A DNA stretch of 19,465 nucleotides, taken from NCBI GenBank assembly GCA_964490005.1, contig CAZBBB010000052.1, forward strand, positions 1 through 19,465. The letters are read 5' to 3'. Each line of letters starts with the position of its first letter. Position 1 is the stretch's first letter. The notes under the pieces were generated by a model. It had not been told where the DNA came from, made no database searches, and saw only the letters and a list, made by a program, of their open reading frames with translations. Made by a program: the position numbers and the translations under genes. Shown piece by piece: positions 7,877-13,888 of the stretch. The DNA comes from CAZBBB01 sp964490005. Lineage in GTDB: Bacteria > Planctomycetota > B15-G4.

Positions 7877-7966
7877 CCAGGCGAGCGTGCCCCGCCTGGT
7901 GAGACTCGAACCACGTGGAATGCCGATCGGCACGTTCGGCCATGCACCCCGCTCGAGCCGTCGAGC
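7877..7966. promoter_or_regulatory. Cluster of short dyads upstream of the propeller lipoprotein
   Basis: The 387-bp gap 7772-8158 holds no convincing gene. Besides the repeat at 8004-8144 it contains four dyads: CCAGGCG/CGCCTGG with a 9-nt loop (7877-7899), CCACGTGG (7911-7918), the perfect 12-bp palindrome TGCCGATCGGCA (7921-7932), and GCTCGA-GCCG-TCGAGC (7951-7966). The exact palindromes could be operators for the gene starting at 7771, but no -10 of the type used by neighbours is seen. Confidence 0.3.
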
Positions 7967-8003
7967 TCACTCCACGCCCAACGCGCGGCACAGCGTGCGT
8001 CGG

Positions 8004-8144
8004 CGGGCGGCGCGGAAGGGAGTGCCACGGAGCGAGCTTCGCAGCGCGACGGAGAGGCGACGGCGCAGCCGTCGCCGACGCCGTCGCGCGAGGGAGTGTG
8101 CTCGAGCTCCGGGGCACTCCCTTCCGCGAGCGCCCTGAGCGCCC
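8004..8144 (-). repeat. Structured palindromic repeat, copy 2 (inverted relative to copy 1)
   Basis: Read on the minus strand: block A GGGCGCTCAGGGCGCTC (8144-8128), outer arm (8128-8113), block B CTCGAGCACACTCCCTCG (8106-8089), inner stems, block C CTGCGAAGCTCGC (8044-8032), outer arm (8026-8011), block D GCCGCCCG (8011-8004). The outer arms pair perfectly over 16 bp (8011-8026 with 8113-8128) and continue with 6 more pairs after one mismatch. Inner stems are 8044-8052 with 8081-8089, and 8056-8064 with 8068-8076 around a GCA loop. The stems differ in sequence from copy 1, yet both pair perfectly. It begins 14 nt after the CHAT gene stop and in the same direction, so it would lie in that transcript's 3' end. 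Confidence 0.85.
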
Positions 8145-8158
8145 CGATCGCGCGCCGC

Positions 8159-9559
8159 TCAGCCCGCCGCGAGGCGCGCGTGCAGGGCGCGCACCGCCGA
8201 GGGCTCGGGCAGCGCGTCGGGCGCGCCGGGCGGCGCGAGTCCCGCGGCCGCCGCCATCGCCTGCAGCACGAGCGCCGCGCGGCGCCGGTCGCGCATCGGC
8301 GCGGTCGGCGCGAGCCAGTTCTCGAGCAGCGCCAGCTCGCGGCCGAGCGCGCCGACGACGCTGCGGTCGCCGAGCCGCAGCAGCATCGCGACGGCCATCA
8401 GCCGCGTGGCGGCGTCGGTCGAGAGCAGCTCGCGCCGGTACTTGGCCTCGAGCCCGTCGAGCACCGAGAAGTCCTCGAACTCGGCGTTGGCGGCCGAGGC
8501 CGCGCGCCAGGTCGGGTCGCCGTACAGCACGTGGTCGGCCCACAGCAGGCTGTCTTCGCCGTGCCGCTCGACGATCGCCTCGCGGCTGGCGGCCAGCGAC
8601 GCGCCGATCGTGCCGCCGCGCGCCAGCTCGCGGTAGAAGGCGCCCGCCGCGAGGCGCGCGACCTCGTCGCGCACCTCCCACAGCGTACCGACGACGTGGC
8701 GCACGCCCGCCAGCAGCAGCGCCGAGGCCAGGCCCGACACGCCGCCCAGCTCGGGCGCGCCGCCGGCGAGGCGCACCGTCTCGCCGCCGCTGCCGCAGGC
8801 GTTGAGGAAGACCAGGCCCGGCACGTCGATGCGGCCGCGCATCGACTCGAGCAGCCGCGCGTCGAAGGTGCCGTCGCGCAGGCGCAGCCGGCCGCCGCCC
8901 TCGGGGTCGGCGTGGCCGGCGTAGTGCAGCACGTCGTGCCGGGCGAGTTCGTCGCGCAGCGTGCGCACGCCGACGTCGCCCGCCAGCATCGTGACGCGCC
9001 CGAAGAGCGGGCTGTCCTCGAGCTGCTCGACGAGCTCTTCGGCCTCGCGGCGCGCGGCGGGCAGGTCGCCCGCCGGGTCGGCCACGACGAGCGCCGAGAG
9101 CGGCGGCTGCATCGCGCGCTGCAGCGCCGGCCCGCGGTCGAAGGCGGCCTCGACGCTGACCAGCCGCCCGATGCGGAAGCGCCGCCCGAGGAAGCGATCG
9201 CCGTCGTGCAGCAGCTCCCACGGGATGCCGAGCAGCTGGCGGTCGAGGTGCAGCGCGAGATTCTCGGTCGCGGCCTCCTCGAGCTTCTCCTTGAGGAAGG
9301 CCGGGAGCAGGTCGAGGTAGATGGCCTGCCCGGCCGCGACGAGTTCGTCGAGCAGGCCGGTCTGCCCCGCGTTGGCGCGCGCGAGCAGCGAGAGCACGTC
9401 GCGCGCCCGCTCGGCCACCAGCCCCGAGTGGAAGGGGCAGATGCGGCTGGGTTTCACGGTGCTCTCGAGCACCGAACCCTCCTTGAAGGGCGTCACGCGG
9501 ATCGCGTCCGCCGACTGCCACAGCACCTGCAGGGTGAGCTTCGGTTCGGTGCCGCCCAC
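8159..9559 (-). CDS. CHAT-domain caspase-like cysteine protease
   Basis: Protein of 466 residues with a CHAT domain (caspase HetF-associated with TPRs), a clan CD cysteine peptidase fold. Seen: the typical CHAT entry LDRQLLGIPWELLHDGDRFL, catalytic His216 in HYAGHAD and catalytic Cys255 in FLNACGSG, followed by the GLASALLLAGVRHVVGTLWEV segment that closes the domain. The C-terminal 120 residues are helical (YRRELLSTDAATRLMAVAMLLRLGDRSVVGAL) and HEAT-like. No signal peptide or membrane segment is seen, so it is probably cytoplasmic. GTG 9559 directly follows the TGA of the secreted propeller gene (TGAGTG, zero gap), so the two are co-expressed. CHAT proteases act in programmed proteolysis, including type III CRISPR-linked and gasdermin-type defence, but none of those partners is here. 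Substrate unknown; both catalytic residues are intact. Confidence 0.88.
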   Translation of the reverse strand: MGGTEPKLTLQVLWQSADAIRVTPFKEGSVLESTVKPSRICPFHSGLVAERARDVLSLLARANAGQTGLLDELVAAGQAIYLDLLPAFLKEKLEEAATENLALHLDRQLLGIPWELLHDGDRFLGRRFRIGRLVSVEAAFDRGPALQRAMQPPLSALVVADPAGDLPAARREAEELVEQLEDSPLFGRVTMLAGDVGVRTLRDELARHDVLHYAGHADPEGGGRLRLRDGTFDARLLESMRGRIDVPGLVFLNACGSGGETVRLAGGAPELGGVSGLASALLLAGVRHVVGTLWEVRDEVARLAAGAFYRELARGGTIGASLAASREAIVERHGEDSLLWADHVLYGDPTWRAASAANAEFEDFSVLDGLEAKYRRELLSTDAATRLMAVAMLLRLGDRSVVGALGRELALLENWLAPTAPMRDRRRAALVLQAMAAAAGLAPPGAPDALPEPSAVRALHARLAAG

Positions 9560-11008
9560 TCAGGGCACTTCTGCGAAGGGACCGTCGGGCGCGGCGCCCG
9601 CGTCGAGCGCCGCGATCGTGCCGGCCTCCGCGCGCACGACGTGCAGCGCGCCCGACGGATCGCCCGCGAGCAGCAGCACCTCGCCGCCCGCGCCGAAGAT
9701 GCGCGTCGTCGGCGGCGCCACGAACGGCAGCACCTGCGGTCGACCGCCGCGCGGATCGTGCAGCTCGACGCGCGTTCCTCCCGCGCGCGCCGCGACGAGC
9801 AGCGCCGGCAGCCCGCCGGGCCCGGGCGCGGCGTCGAACACGCGGCCCTGCGCCGCGAAGACCGCCGTCGGCAGGCCCCGCTCGACGAGCTGCGCGCGTG
9901 CGCCGCCCGCCGGCACGACGAGCACGCGCCCCTCGCCCAGCGCGACGAGCCGCTCGGGCTCGACGGCCAGCGCGAGCACCTGCACCGTGCCGTGATCGAC
10001 GCGCCAGACCGTCAGCGTGCCCGGCCGGCCGTCGCCGGGGCGGCTCGCGACGAGCACCATGCGCTCGTCGAGCAGCAGGTCGACGATCTGGCGGTCGCCC
10101 GCCATCCCCGCGCTGATGAGCGCGCCGACCCGCGCGCCGCGCAGGTCGACCTCGCGCACGAGCAGATCGTCCTCGGCCACGAAGGCCGTCTCGCCGTCGG
10201 CGCTCACGGCGACGCGACGACCGGCGACCGCCGCCGACAGCGCCTCGAGCGCGATCGGCGCCGCGTCGCGGTCGATGAGGCGCAGGCTGCCGGCCGGCGC
10301 GAAGGGCGCGCCGACGGGCCGCGTCAGCACGAAGGGCCGCGCCGACCCGCCCAGCGTGTCGCTGTGCTCGGGCAGGACGCGCCGCTCGAGCGGCTCGGGG
10401 CCCCAGCTCCAGGCCGACCAGGTCTCGAGCGCGCCCTGCTCGCGCAGCACCCACGCCAACAGGCCGTCGTCGGAGAGCGCCGCGCCCTGCAGCCCGCCCG
10501 CGCCCGGCAGCGCCGGCTGCAGCAGCTCGCCGGTGCGCAGGTCGACGCGCAGCAGGCCCGCGCGCCCCGGCAGCACGAGCAGCGGCGGGTGCACCACGAG
10601 GCGCAGCGCCTCGCTCTGCGGTCCGCCGACCTCCTGCACGCTGAGCGAGACGACCGGGCGGCGCGCGTCGGCCGGGTCGAGCAGCGGCACCGAGAGCGTG
10701 ATGCGGCCGTGCTCGTCGGCGCGCCACAGGCTGCTGAGCCGCCCCGCGTGCACGGCGTTGGGCGGCAGCGGGCCGAGCGCCTGGCCGTGCGTCGTGGAGT
10801 GCAGCGCCTCGATGAGCGAGGGCGGCGCGAGGTGCGCCTCGGCCAGGTGCAGCCAGGCCGCCGCGCCGGGCGACAGCCCCTCGGCGACGATCACGAGCGG
10901 CGCCCCCGTGCGCGCCGTCGAGTGCGCCAGCCGGGGCGTCGAGGGCGCCTGCGCCGCGAGCGTGGCGCAGGTCGCGGCGACGATCAACGGGACGAGCCGG
11001 AAGCGCAT
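9560..11008 (-). CDS. Secreted beta-propeller-like protein, co-transcribed with CHAT protease
   Basis: Protein of 482 residues with a cleavable signal peptide (MRFRLVPLIVAATCATLAAQA, likely cut after AQA near residue 20). An N-terminal region of about 120 residues (GAPLVIVAEGLSPGAAAWLHLA, then a beta-rich stretch ending ARRPVVSLSVQEV) resembles an Ig-like or carbohydrate-binding beta-sandwich. The rest is a run of blade-like repeats with alternating short strands (RAGLLRVDLRTGELLQPALP; GRRVAVSADGETAFVAEDDLLVREVDL), in keeping with a seven- or eight-bladed propeller. No enzyme motif is seen. The ATG at 11008 is preceded at 6 nt by the -10-like GGTAACCT, which suggests a leaderless mRNA. Exported product paired with a cytoplasmic protease is unusual. 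I do not recognise the family. Confidence 0.72.
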   Translation of the reverse strand: MRFRLVPLIVAATCATLAAQAPSTPRLAHSTARTGAPLVIVAEGLSPGAAAWLHLAEAHLAPPSLIEALHSTTHGQALGPLPPNAVHAGRLSSLWRADEHGRITLSVPLLDPADARRPVVSLSVQEVGGPQSEALRLVVHPPLLVLPGRAGLLRVDLRTGELLQPALPGAGGLQGAALSDDGLLAWVLREQGALETWSAWSWGPEPLERRVLPEHSDTLGGSARPFVLTRPVGAPFAPAGSLRLIDRDAAPIALEALSAAVAGRRVAVSADGETAFVAEDDLLVREVDLRGARVGALISAGMAGDRQIVDLLLDERMVLVASRPGDGRPGTLTVWRVDHGTVQVLALAVEPERLVALGEGRVLVVPAGGARAQLVERGLPTAVFAAQGRVFDAAPGPGGLPALLVAARAGGTRVELHDPRGGRPQVLPFVAPPTTRIFGAGGEVLLLAGDPSGALHVVRAEAGTIAALDAGAAPDGPFAEVP

Positions 11009-11014
11009 GGCGTC

Positions 11015-11022
11015 AGGTTACC
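11015..11022 (-). promoter_or_regulatory. -10-like element 6 nt before the start codon (leaderless candidate)
   Basis: GGTAACCT on the minus strand ends 6 nt before ATG 11008. With normal -10 spacing, transcription would begin at or next to the A of the start codon. It fits the GSTANNCT pattern seen at five other transcription-unit starts in this window. A GGTGG lies too far upstream to act as a ribosome-binding site if transcription starts here. Confidence 0.5.
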
Positions 11023-11032
11023 ACCCGCCCCG

Positions 11033-11050
11033 GTCCGCCGTTGGGCGGAC
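11033..11050 (-). terminator. Hairpin after the M28 peptidase operon
   Basis: GTCCGCC-GTTG-GGCGGAC forms a perfect 7-bp stem with a 4-nt loop, 12 bp downstream of the M28 peptidase stop and just before the -10 element of the next minus-strand unit. There is no U tract, which is common for terminators in very GC-rich genomes. Its position between two transcription units supports termination. Confidence 0.5.
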
Positions 11051-11061
11051 GGCGCGGCCGC

Positions 11062-12645
11062 TCAGCGCGCGGGCGCGAGGAGCTGCGGCCGCCCGTCGGC
11101 GTCGGCCGTGTCGCGCACGAGCCGCACGACCAGGTCGGTCACCTTGAGCAGCTTGGCGCGGTCGATCTTGGGCAGCTCGTCCCCGGGCTTGTGGTAGTCC
11201 TCGTGCAGCCCCGAGAAGAAGAACACCACCGGGATGCCCTGCGCGGCGAAGTTGTAATGGTCGCTGCGGCCGTAGTAGTCGTCGACCATGTCGCCGCTGC
11301 CGGCCGGCGCGTCCCAGCTGAGCGACAGCCCGGCGAGCGGCGCGAGCTGCGCGGCGCGCGCCACGAGCGTGTTGTGCTGCTCGTGCGCCGGCGAGGGCGT
11401 GGCGCCCACGCCGGCCGGGTCGTTGCGCCCCACCATGTCGATGTTCACGTTGGCCACGCACTGCGCCAGCGGCCGCGTCGGATGGGTCGTCCACCACTCG
11501 CTGCCGAGCAGCCCCATTTCCTCGCCCGAGACCGAGGCGAACACGACCGAGCGCCGCGGCGGCGGGCCGGCGGCCAGCCACTGCGCCGCCGCGAGCAGCA
11601 CCGTCGTGCCCGAGGCGTTGTCGTCGGCGCCGTTGTTCACGTCGCCGTCGGCTTCGATGCCGACGTGGTCGTTGTGCGCCGTGAGGATCACGTACTCGTC
11701 GGCCAGCGCGGGGTCGGAGCCCGGCACGACGCCGAGCACGTTGGCGGCCATCGTCGTCTCGCTGCTCACGACCGCGTGCAGCACGAGGCCCGCCTCGCCC
11801 AGTTCGCGGCCGCGGCGCTCGCCGGCCTCCAGCGCGGCGCGCTCGGCCGGCAGGTCCAGACCCAGGGCGGTCGCGCAGCGCAGCGAGGCCTCGCCGGTGA
11901 GCGTCACGATCGGCCAGCCCGGCTCGGCCGTGCCCGGCGGCAGCCCGCGCGAACCGCCGGTCATCGCCGCCGAGAGCCAGCGCAGCGTGTTCACGCTGTT
12001 GCGGTCCTCGCCGTCGGTGAGGATCAGCAGCCCGACCGCGCCCGCCTCGCGGGCCGCGTCGCGCTTGCCGCGCCACTGCGCCGCCGCGCGCAGATCGTCG
12101 CGCGTCGAGGGCCGGCCGTCGACCACGACCGCCACGCGACCGTGCACCGGCAGGCCGGCGTAGTCGTCCACGCCGGCCGAGGCGAGCGCGATCCCGTGAC
12201 CGGCGTAGACCAGCGCGGCCGAGAGGTCGAAACCCGCCGGCCCGCCGCCGCGCATGACGAAGTCGGTCACGGGCGCCAGCACGAGCGCCGGCCCGTGGCC
12301 GGCCGGGCCGAGCGTGAGCGAGGTCTGCTCGAGGTCGAGCGCGGTCGTCACGAGCGGCCAGCGCTGCAGGTACTCGCCCGGGTCGCCGCCCGGCGCCAGC
12401 CCCTCCGCGACGAAGACCGACTCGACGTAGCGGTCGACGGCGCCGGCGTGCACCGAGCCCGTCTCGCGCCCGCCCAGCTCGTCGCTCGCGAGGAAGCGCA
12501 GGTGCGCCTCGATGCGGCGCTCGATCCCGGCCGGCGCGACGTGCGCCGCCTCGGGCCGCGGGCCGTGCGTCTTCGGTGCCTCGCAGCCGACGCTCCCCAG
12601 CAGCAGGGCGGCGGCGCACGTGAGGGTCGCGATCGTCGGGCGCAC
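11062..12645 (-). CDS. M28-family zinc aminopeptidase, lipoprotein-type signal, with PA-like insert
   Basis: Exported di-zinc peptidase of 527 residues. The GTG start at 12645 has AAGGAG 7 nt upstream, inside the tail of the preceding gene, whose stop lies 2 bp away. The signal peptide ends LLLGSVGC, a plausible lipobox. Residues about 130-250 (AVLVYAGHGI, then AGAVGLLILTD) look like a protease-associated domain. The catalytic domain shows all M28 ligands: H327 in AHNDHVG, the bridging Asp of GADDNASG (341-342), the Glu pair E375/E376 in SGEEMG, D403 in NIDMVGRN and H485 in HKPGDE. Family members cleave N-terminal residues from peptides or proteins outside the cytoplasm; specificity cannot be told. 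It is co-transcribed with a membrane-anchored propeller-like protein. Confidence 0.92.
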   Translation of the reverse strand: MRPTIATLTCAAALLLGSVGCEAPKTHGPRPEAAHVAPAGIERRIEAHLRFLASDELGGRETGSVHAGAVDRYVESVFVAEGLAPGGDPGEYLQRWPLVTTALDLEQTSLTLGPAGHGPALVLAPVTDFVMRGGGPAGFDLSAALVYAGHGIALASAGVDDYAGLPVHGRVAVVVDGRPSTRDDLRAAAQWRGKRDAAREAGAVGLLILTDGEDRNSVNTLRWLSAAMTGGSRGLPPGTAEPGWPIVTLTGEASLRCATALGLDLPAERAALEAGERRGRELGEAGLVLHAVVSSETTMAANVLGVVPGSDPALADEYVILTAHNDHVGIEADGDVNNGADDNASGTTVLLAAAQWLAAGPPPRRSVVFASVSGEEMGLLGSEWWTTHPTRPLAQCVANVNIDMVGRNDPAGVGATPSPAHEQHNTLVARAAQLAPLAGLSLSWDAPAGSGDMVDDYYGRSDHYNFAAQGIPVVFFFSGLHEDYHKPGDELPKIDRAKLLKVTDLVVRLVRDTADADGRPQLLAPAR

Positions 12646-12647
12646 GG

Positions 12648-13829
12648 TCAGTCTCCTTGTTCGGGCGGCGCGACTTCGATGCGCACCGCTTCGCCGTCGG
12701 CGAGGAAGATGAGCGACTCGCCCGACCCCAGGAAGACCGGCCCCTGCCCGGCGCGGCCGCCGGTGCGGCCGCCGAGCGGAGTGGCGGCCGAGGCCGGCTC
12801 GTCGAAGTCGTAAAGATAGAGTTCCTCGACGAAGGGCGCATCGTCGTTCTCGTCGAAGACGGCCTGCACCCAGGCCATGTAGCGGCCCGTCGGCGAGAGC
12901 GCCACCGAGTAGTGGTGCGTGAAGCCCAGGCCGAAGCCCCAGCGCCGGCCGCTCGGCACGTGCGTCTGGTAGATCTGCAGCCAGCCGTCGAGGTCGCGCT
13001 GCGGGCAGACCAGGCGCAGGTCCTCGAAGCGGAAGCCGCTGCCGTGCGGCACGCGCCGCGACGAGCCCAGGTCGCCGGCGCCCATGTGGTTGAGGCGGCC
13101 GCTCGGCAGGTCGAGCAGCCACAGACCGCCCTGGCGGCCCTCGACGACGAGTTGCAGGCCGTCGGGCGTGAAGACGGCGTCGCGCCCGCGGCAGCCCTCG
13201 GCGACCGCGCGGCGGGCGCCGCCGTCCTCGCCGATCAGCCAGGCCTCCCAGCCGCGCTCGCCGCGGAAGGCCAGCGCCCGCGCGCCGCGCGCGCAGAGCA
13301 CCGCCTCGCCCTCCGGCACGAGCGCCGGGCCCTCCGCGGAGGCGACCCGCTCGGGGCGCGGGTCGAGCAGCGGGCCGGCGCGCGTCACGAGCAGTTGCCG
13401 GCCGCCCTCGACCGGCGTGCTGAGCACGGCGTCGCGCGCGGCCAGCGCGCCCTCCAGGCGCGCCTCGGGCGGCAGGTCTTCGGGCGCGAGCAGCGTGAGG
13501 ACCTCGCCGCCGCGCACGATCGGATGCGTCGCGTGGCACCACAGCAGCCCGCGATCGGCCAGCACGAGCACCGAGCCGGTCGCCAGCAGCACCGGCCGGC
13601 CGCGCGACGCGACGGGCAGCAGCGCGCCGTCGGACGGCCGGCGCGCGGCGGTGGTGTAGGCGCGCCAGAGGCCCTCGCCCTCGCGCACGACGAAGGTGTC
13701 GAGGCCCGGTTCGGCGACGAGTTCCTCTCCCGGGCCGAGCACGAAGCGCAGCACGGGGCGGCTCACCAGCCACCGGACCACGAGCACCAGCACCAGCAGC
13801 GACAGGGCGAGGGTGAGGAACCGGCGCAT
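12648..13829 (-). CDS. Membrane-anchored beta-propeller-like protein
   Basis: Protein of 393 residues with one N-terminal membrane anchor (FLTLALSLLVLVLVVRWLVS, residues about 4-23) and an extracytoplasmic domain of short beta strands. Blade-like pieces include RGRPVLLATGSVLVLADRGLLW, DAVFTPDGLQLVVEGRQGGLWLLDL, SVALSPTGRYMAWVQAVF and GSGESLIFLADGEAVRIEV. The TPDG and SPTG turns are typical of PD40/WD40 propellers. No catalytic motif is visible. ATG 13829 is preceded by AGAG about 4 nt upstream and by the -10-like GCTACGCT (13869-13862), giving a leader of about 26 nt. It is the first gene of a two-gene operon with the M28 peptidase, so it may present substrates to it or sense the envelope; that is inference. 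A family assignment is not possible by eye. Confidence 0.72.
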   Translation of the reverse strand: MRRFLTLALSLLVLVLVVRWLVSRPVLRFVLGPGEELVAEPGLDTFVVREGEGLWRAYTTAARRPSDGALLPVASRGRPVLLATGSVLVLADRGLLWCHATHPIVRGGEVLTLLAPEDLPPEARLEGALAARDAVLSTPVEGGRQLLVTRAGPLLDPRPERVASAEGPALVPEGEAVLCARGARALAFRGERGWEAWLIGEDGGARRAVAEGCRGRDAVFTPDGLQLVVEGRQGGLWLLDLPSGRLNHMGAGDLGSSRRVPHGSGFRFEDLRLVCPQRDLDGWLQIYQTHVPSGRRWGFGLGFTHHYSVALSPTGRYMAWVQAVFDENDDAPFVEELYLYDFDEPASAATPLGGRTGGRAGQGPVFLGSGESLIFLADGEAVRIEVAPPEQGD

Positions 13830-13861
13830 GTCTCTCGCGATCGGGGCCGTCGGGGAGCGCC

Positions 13862-13869
13862 AGCGTAGC
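13862..13869 (-). promoter_or_regulatory. -10-like element for the propeller/M28 operon
   Basis: GCTACGCT on the minus strand lies 33 bp upstream of ATG 13829 and 4 bp from the oppositely oriented GCTAGCCT (13874-13881). The two give back-to-back, non-overlapping promoters in a 59-bp divergent gap. Confidence 0.4.
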
Positions 13870-13873
13870 GTTT

Positions 13874-13881
13874 GCTAGCCT
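13874..13881 (+). promoter_or_regulatory. -10-like element for the glycosyltransferase operon (leaderless candidate)
   Basis: GCTAGCCT ends 7 nt before ATG 13889. The 10-mer TTGCTAGCCT is identical to that at 3461-3470 upstream of msbA. The spacing predicts transcription starting at the initiation codon, and no Shine-Dalgarno sequence is present between. Confidence 0.5.
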
Positions 13882-13888
13882 GCCGGCG

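Larger units (their letters stand above)
6418..8144. other. Possible composite unit: propeller gene between two inverted structured repeats
   Basis: Both repeat copies point their block A outward, so the segment starts with GGGCGCTCAGGGCGCTC and ends with its exact reverse complement (8128-8144), like terminal inverted repeats. Between them lies one gene of lower GC than its neighbours. No transposase and no clear target-site duplication are seen, so a mobile unit is only a hypothesis. Confidence 0.25.

Noticed and set aside
7896..7914. A tRNA T-arm-like string (GGTTCGAGTC followed by CACC on the minus strand)
   Set aside because: The would-be T-stem does not pair and no D-arm, anticodon arm or acceptor stem could be found around it.
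6405..8160. Target-site duplication flanking the inverted repeats
   Set aside because: The sequences just outside block A on the two sides do not match over more than three bases.
7590..10727. A reading frame of more than 1000 codons on the minus strand, in a different frame from the annotated genes
   Set aside because: Its product is an Arg/Ala-rich low-complexity string typical of antisense or off-frame reading in very GC-rich DNA. The CHAT and propeller genes in the other frame show clear motifs.
7799..11197. A reading frame of over 1100 codons on the plus strand
   Set aside because: Product rich in His/Arg/Gln/Ala with no domain; it lies antisense to two well-supported genes and runs through the structured repeat.
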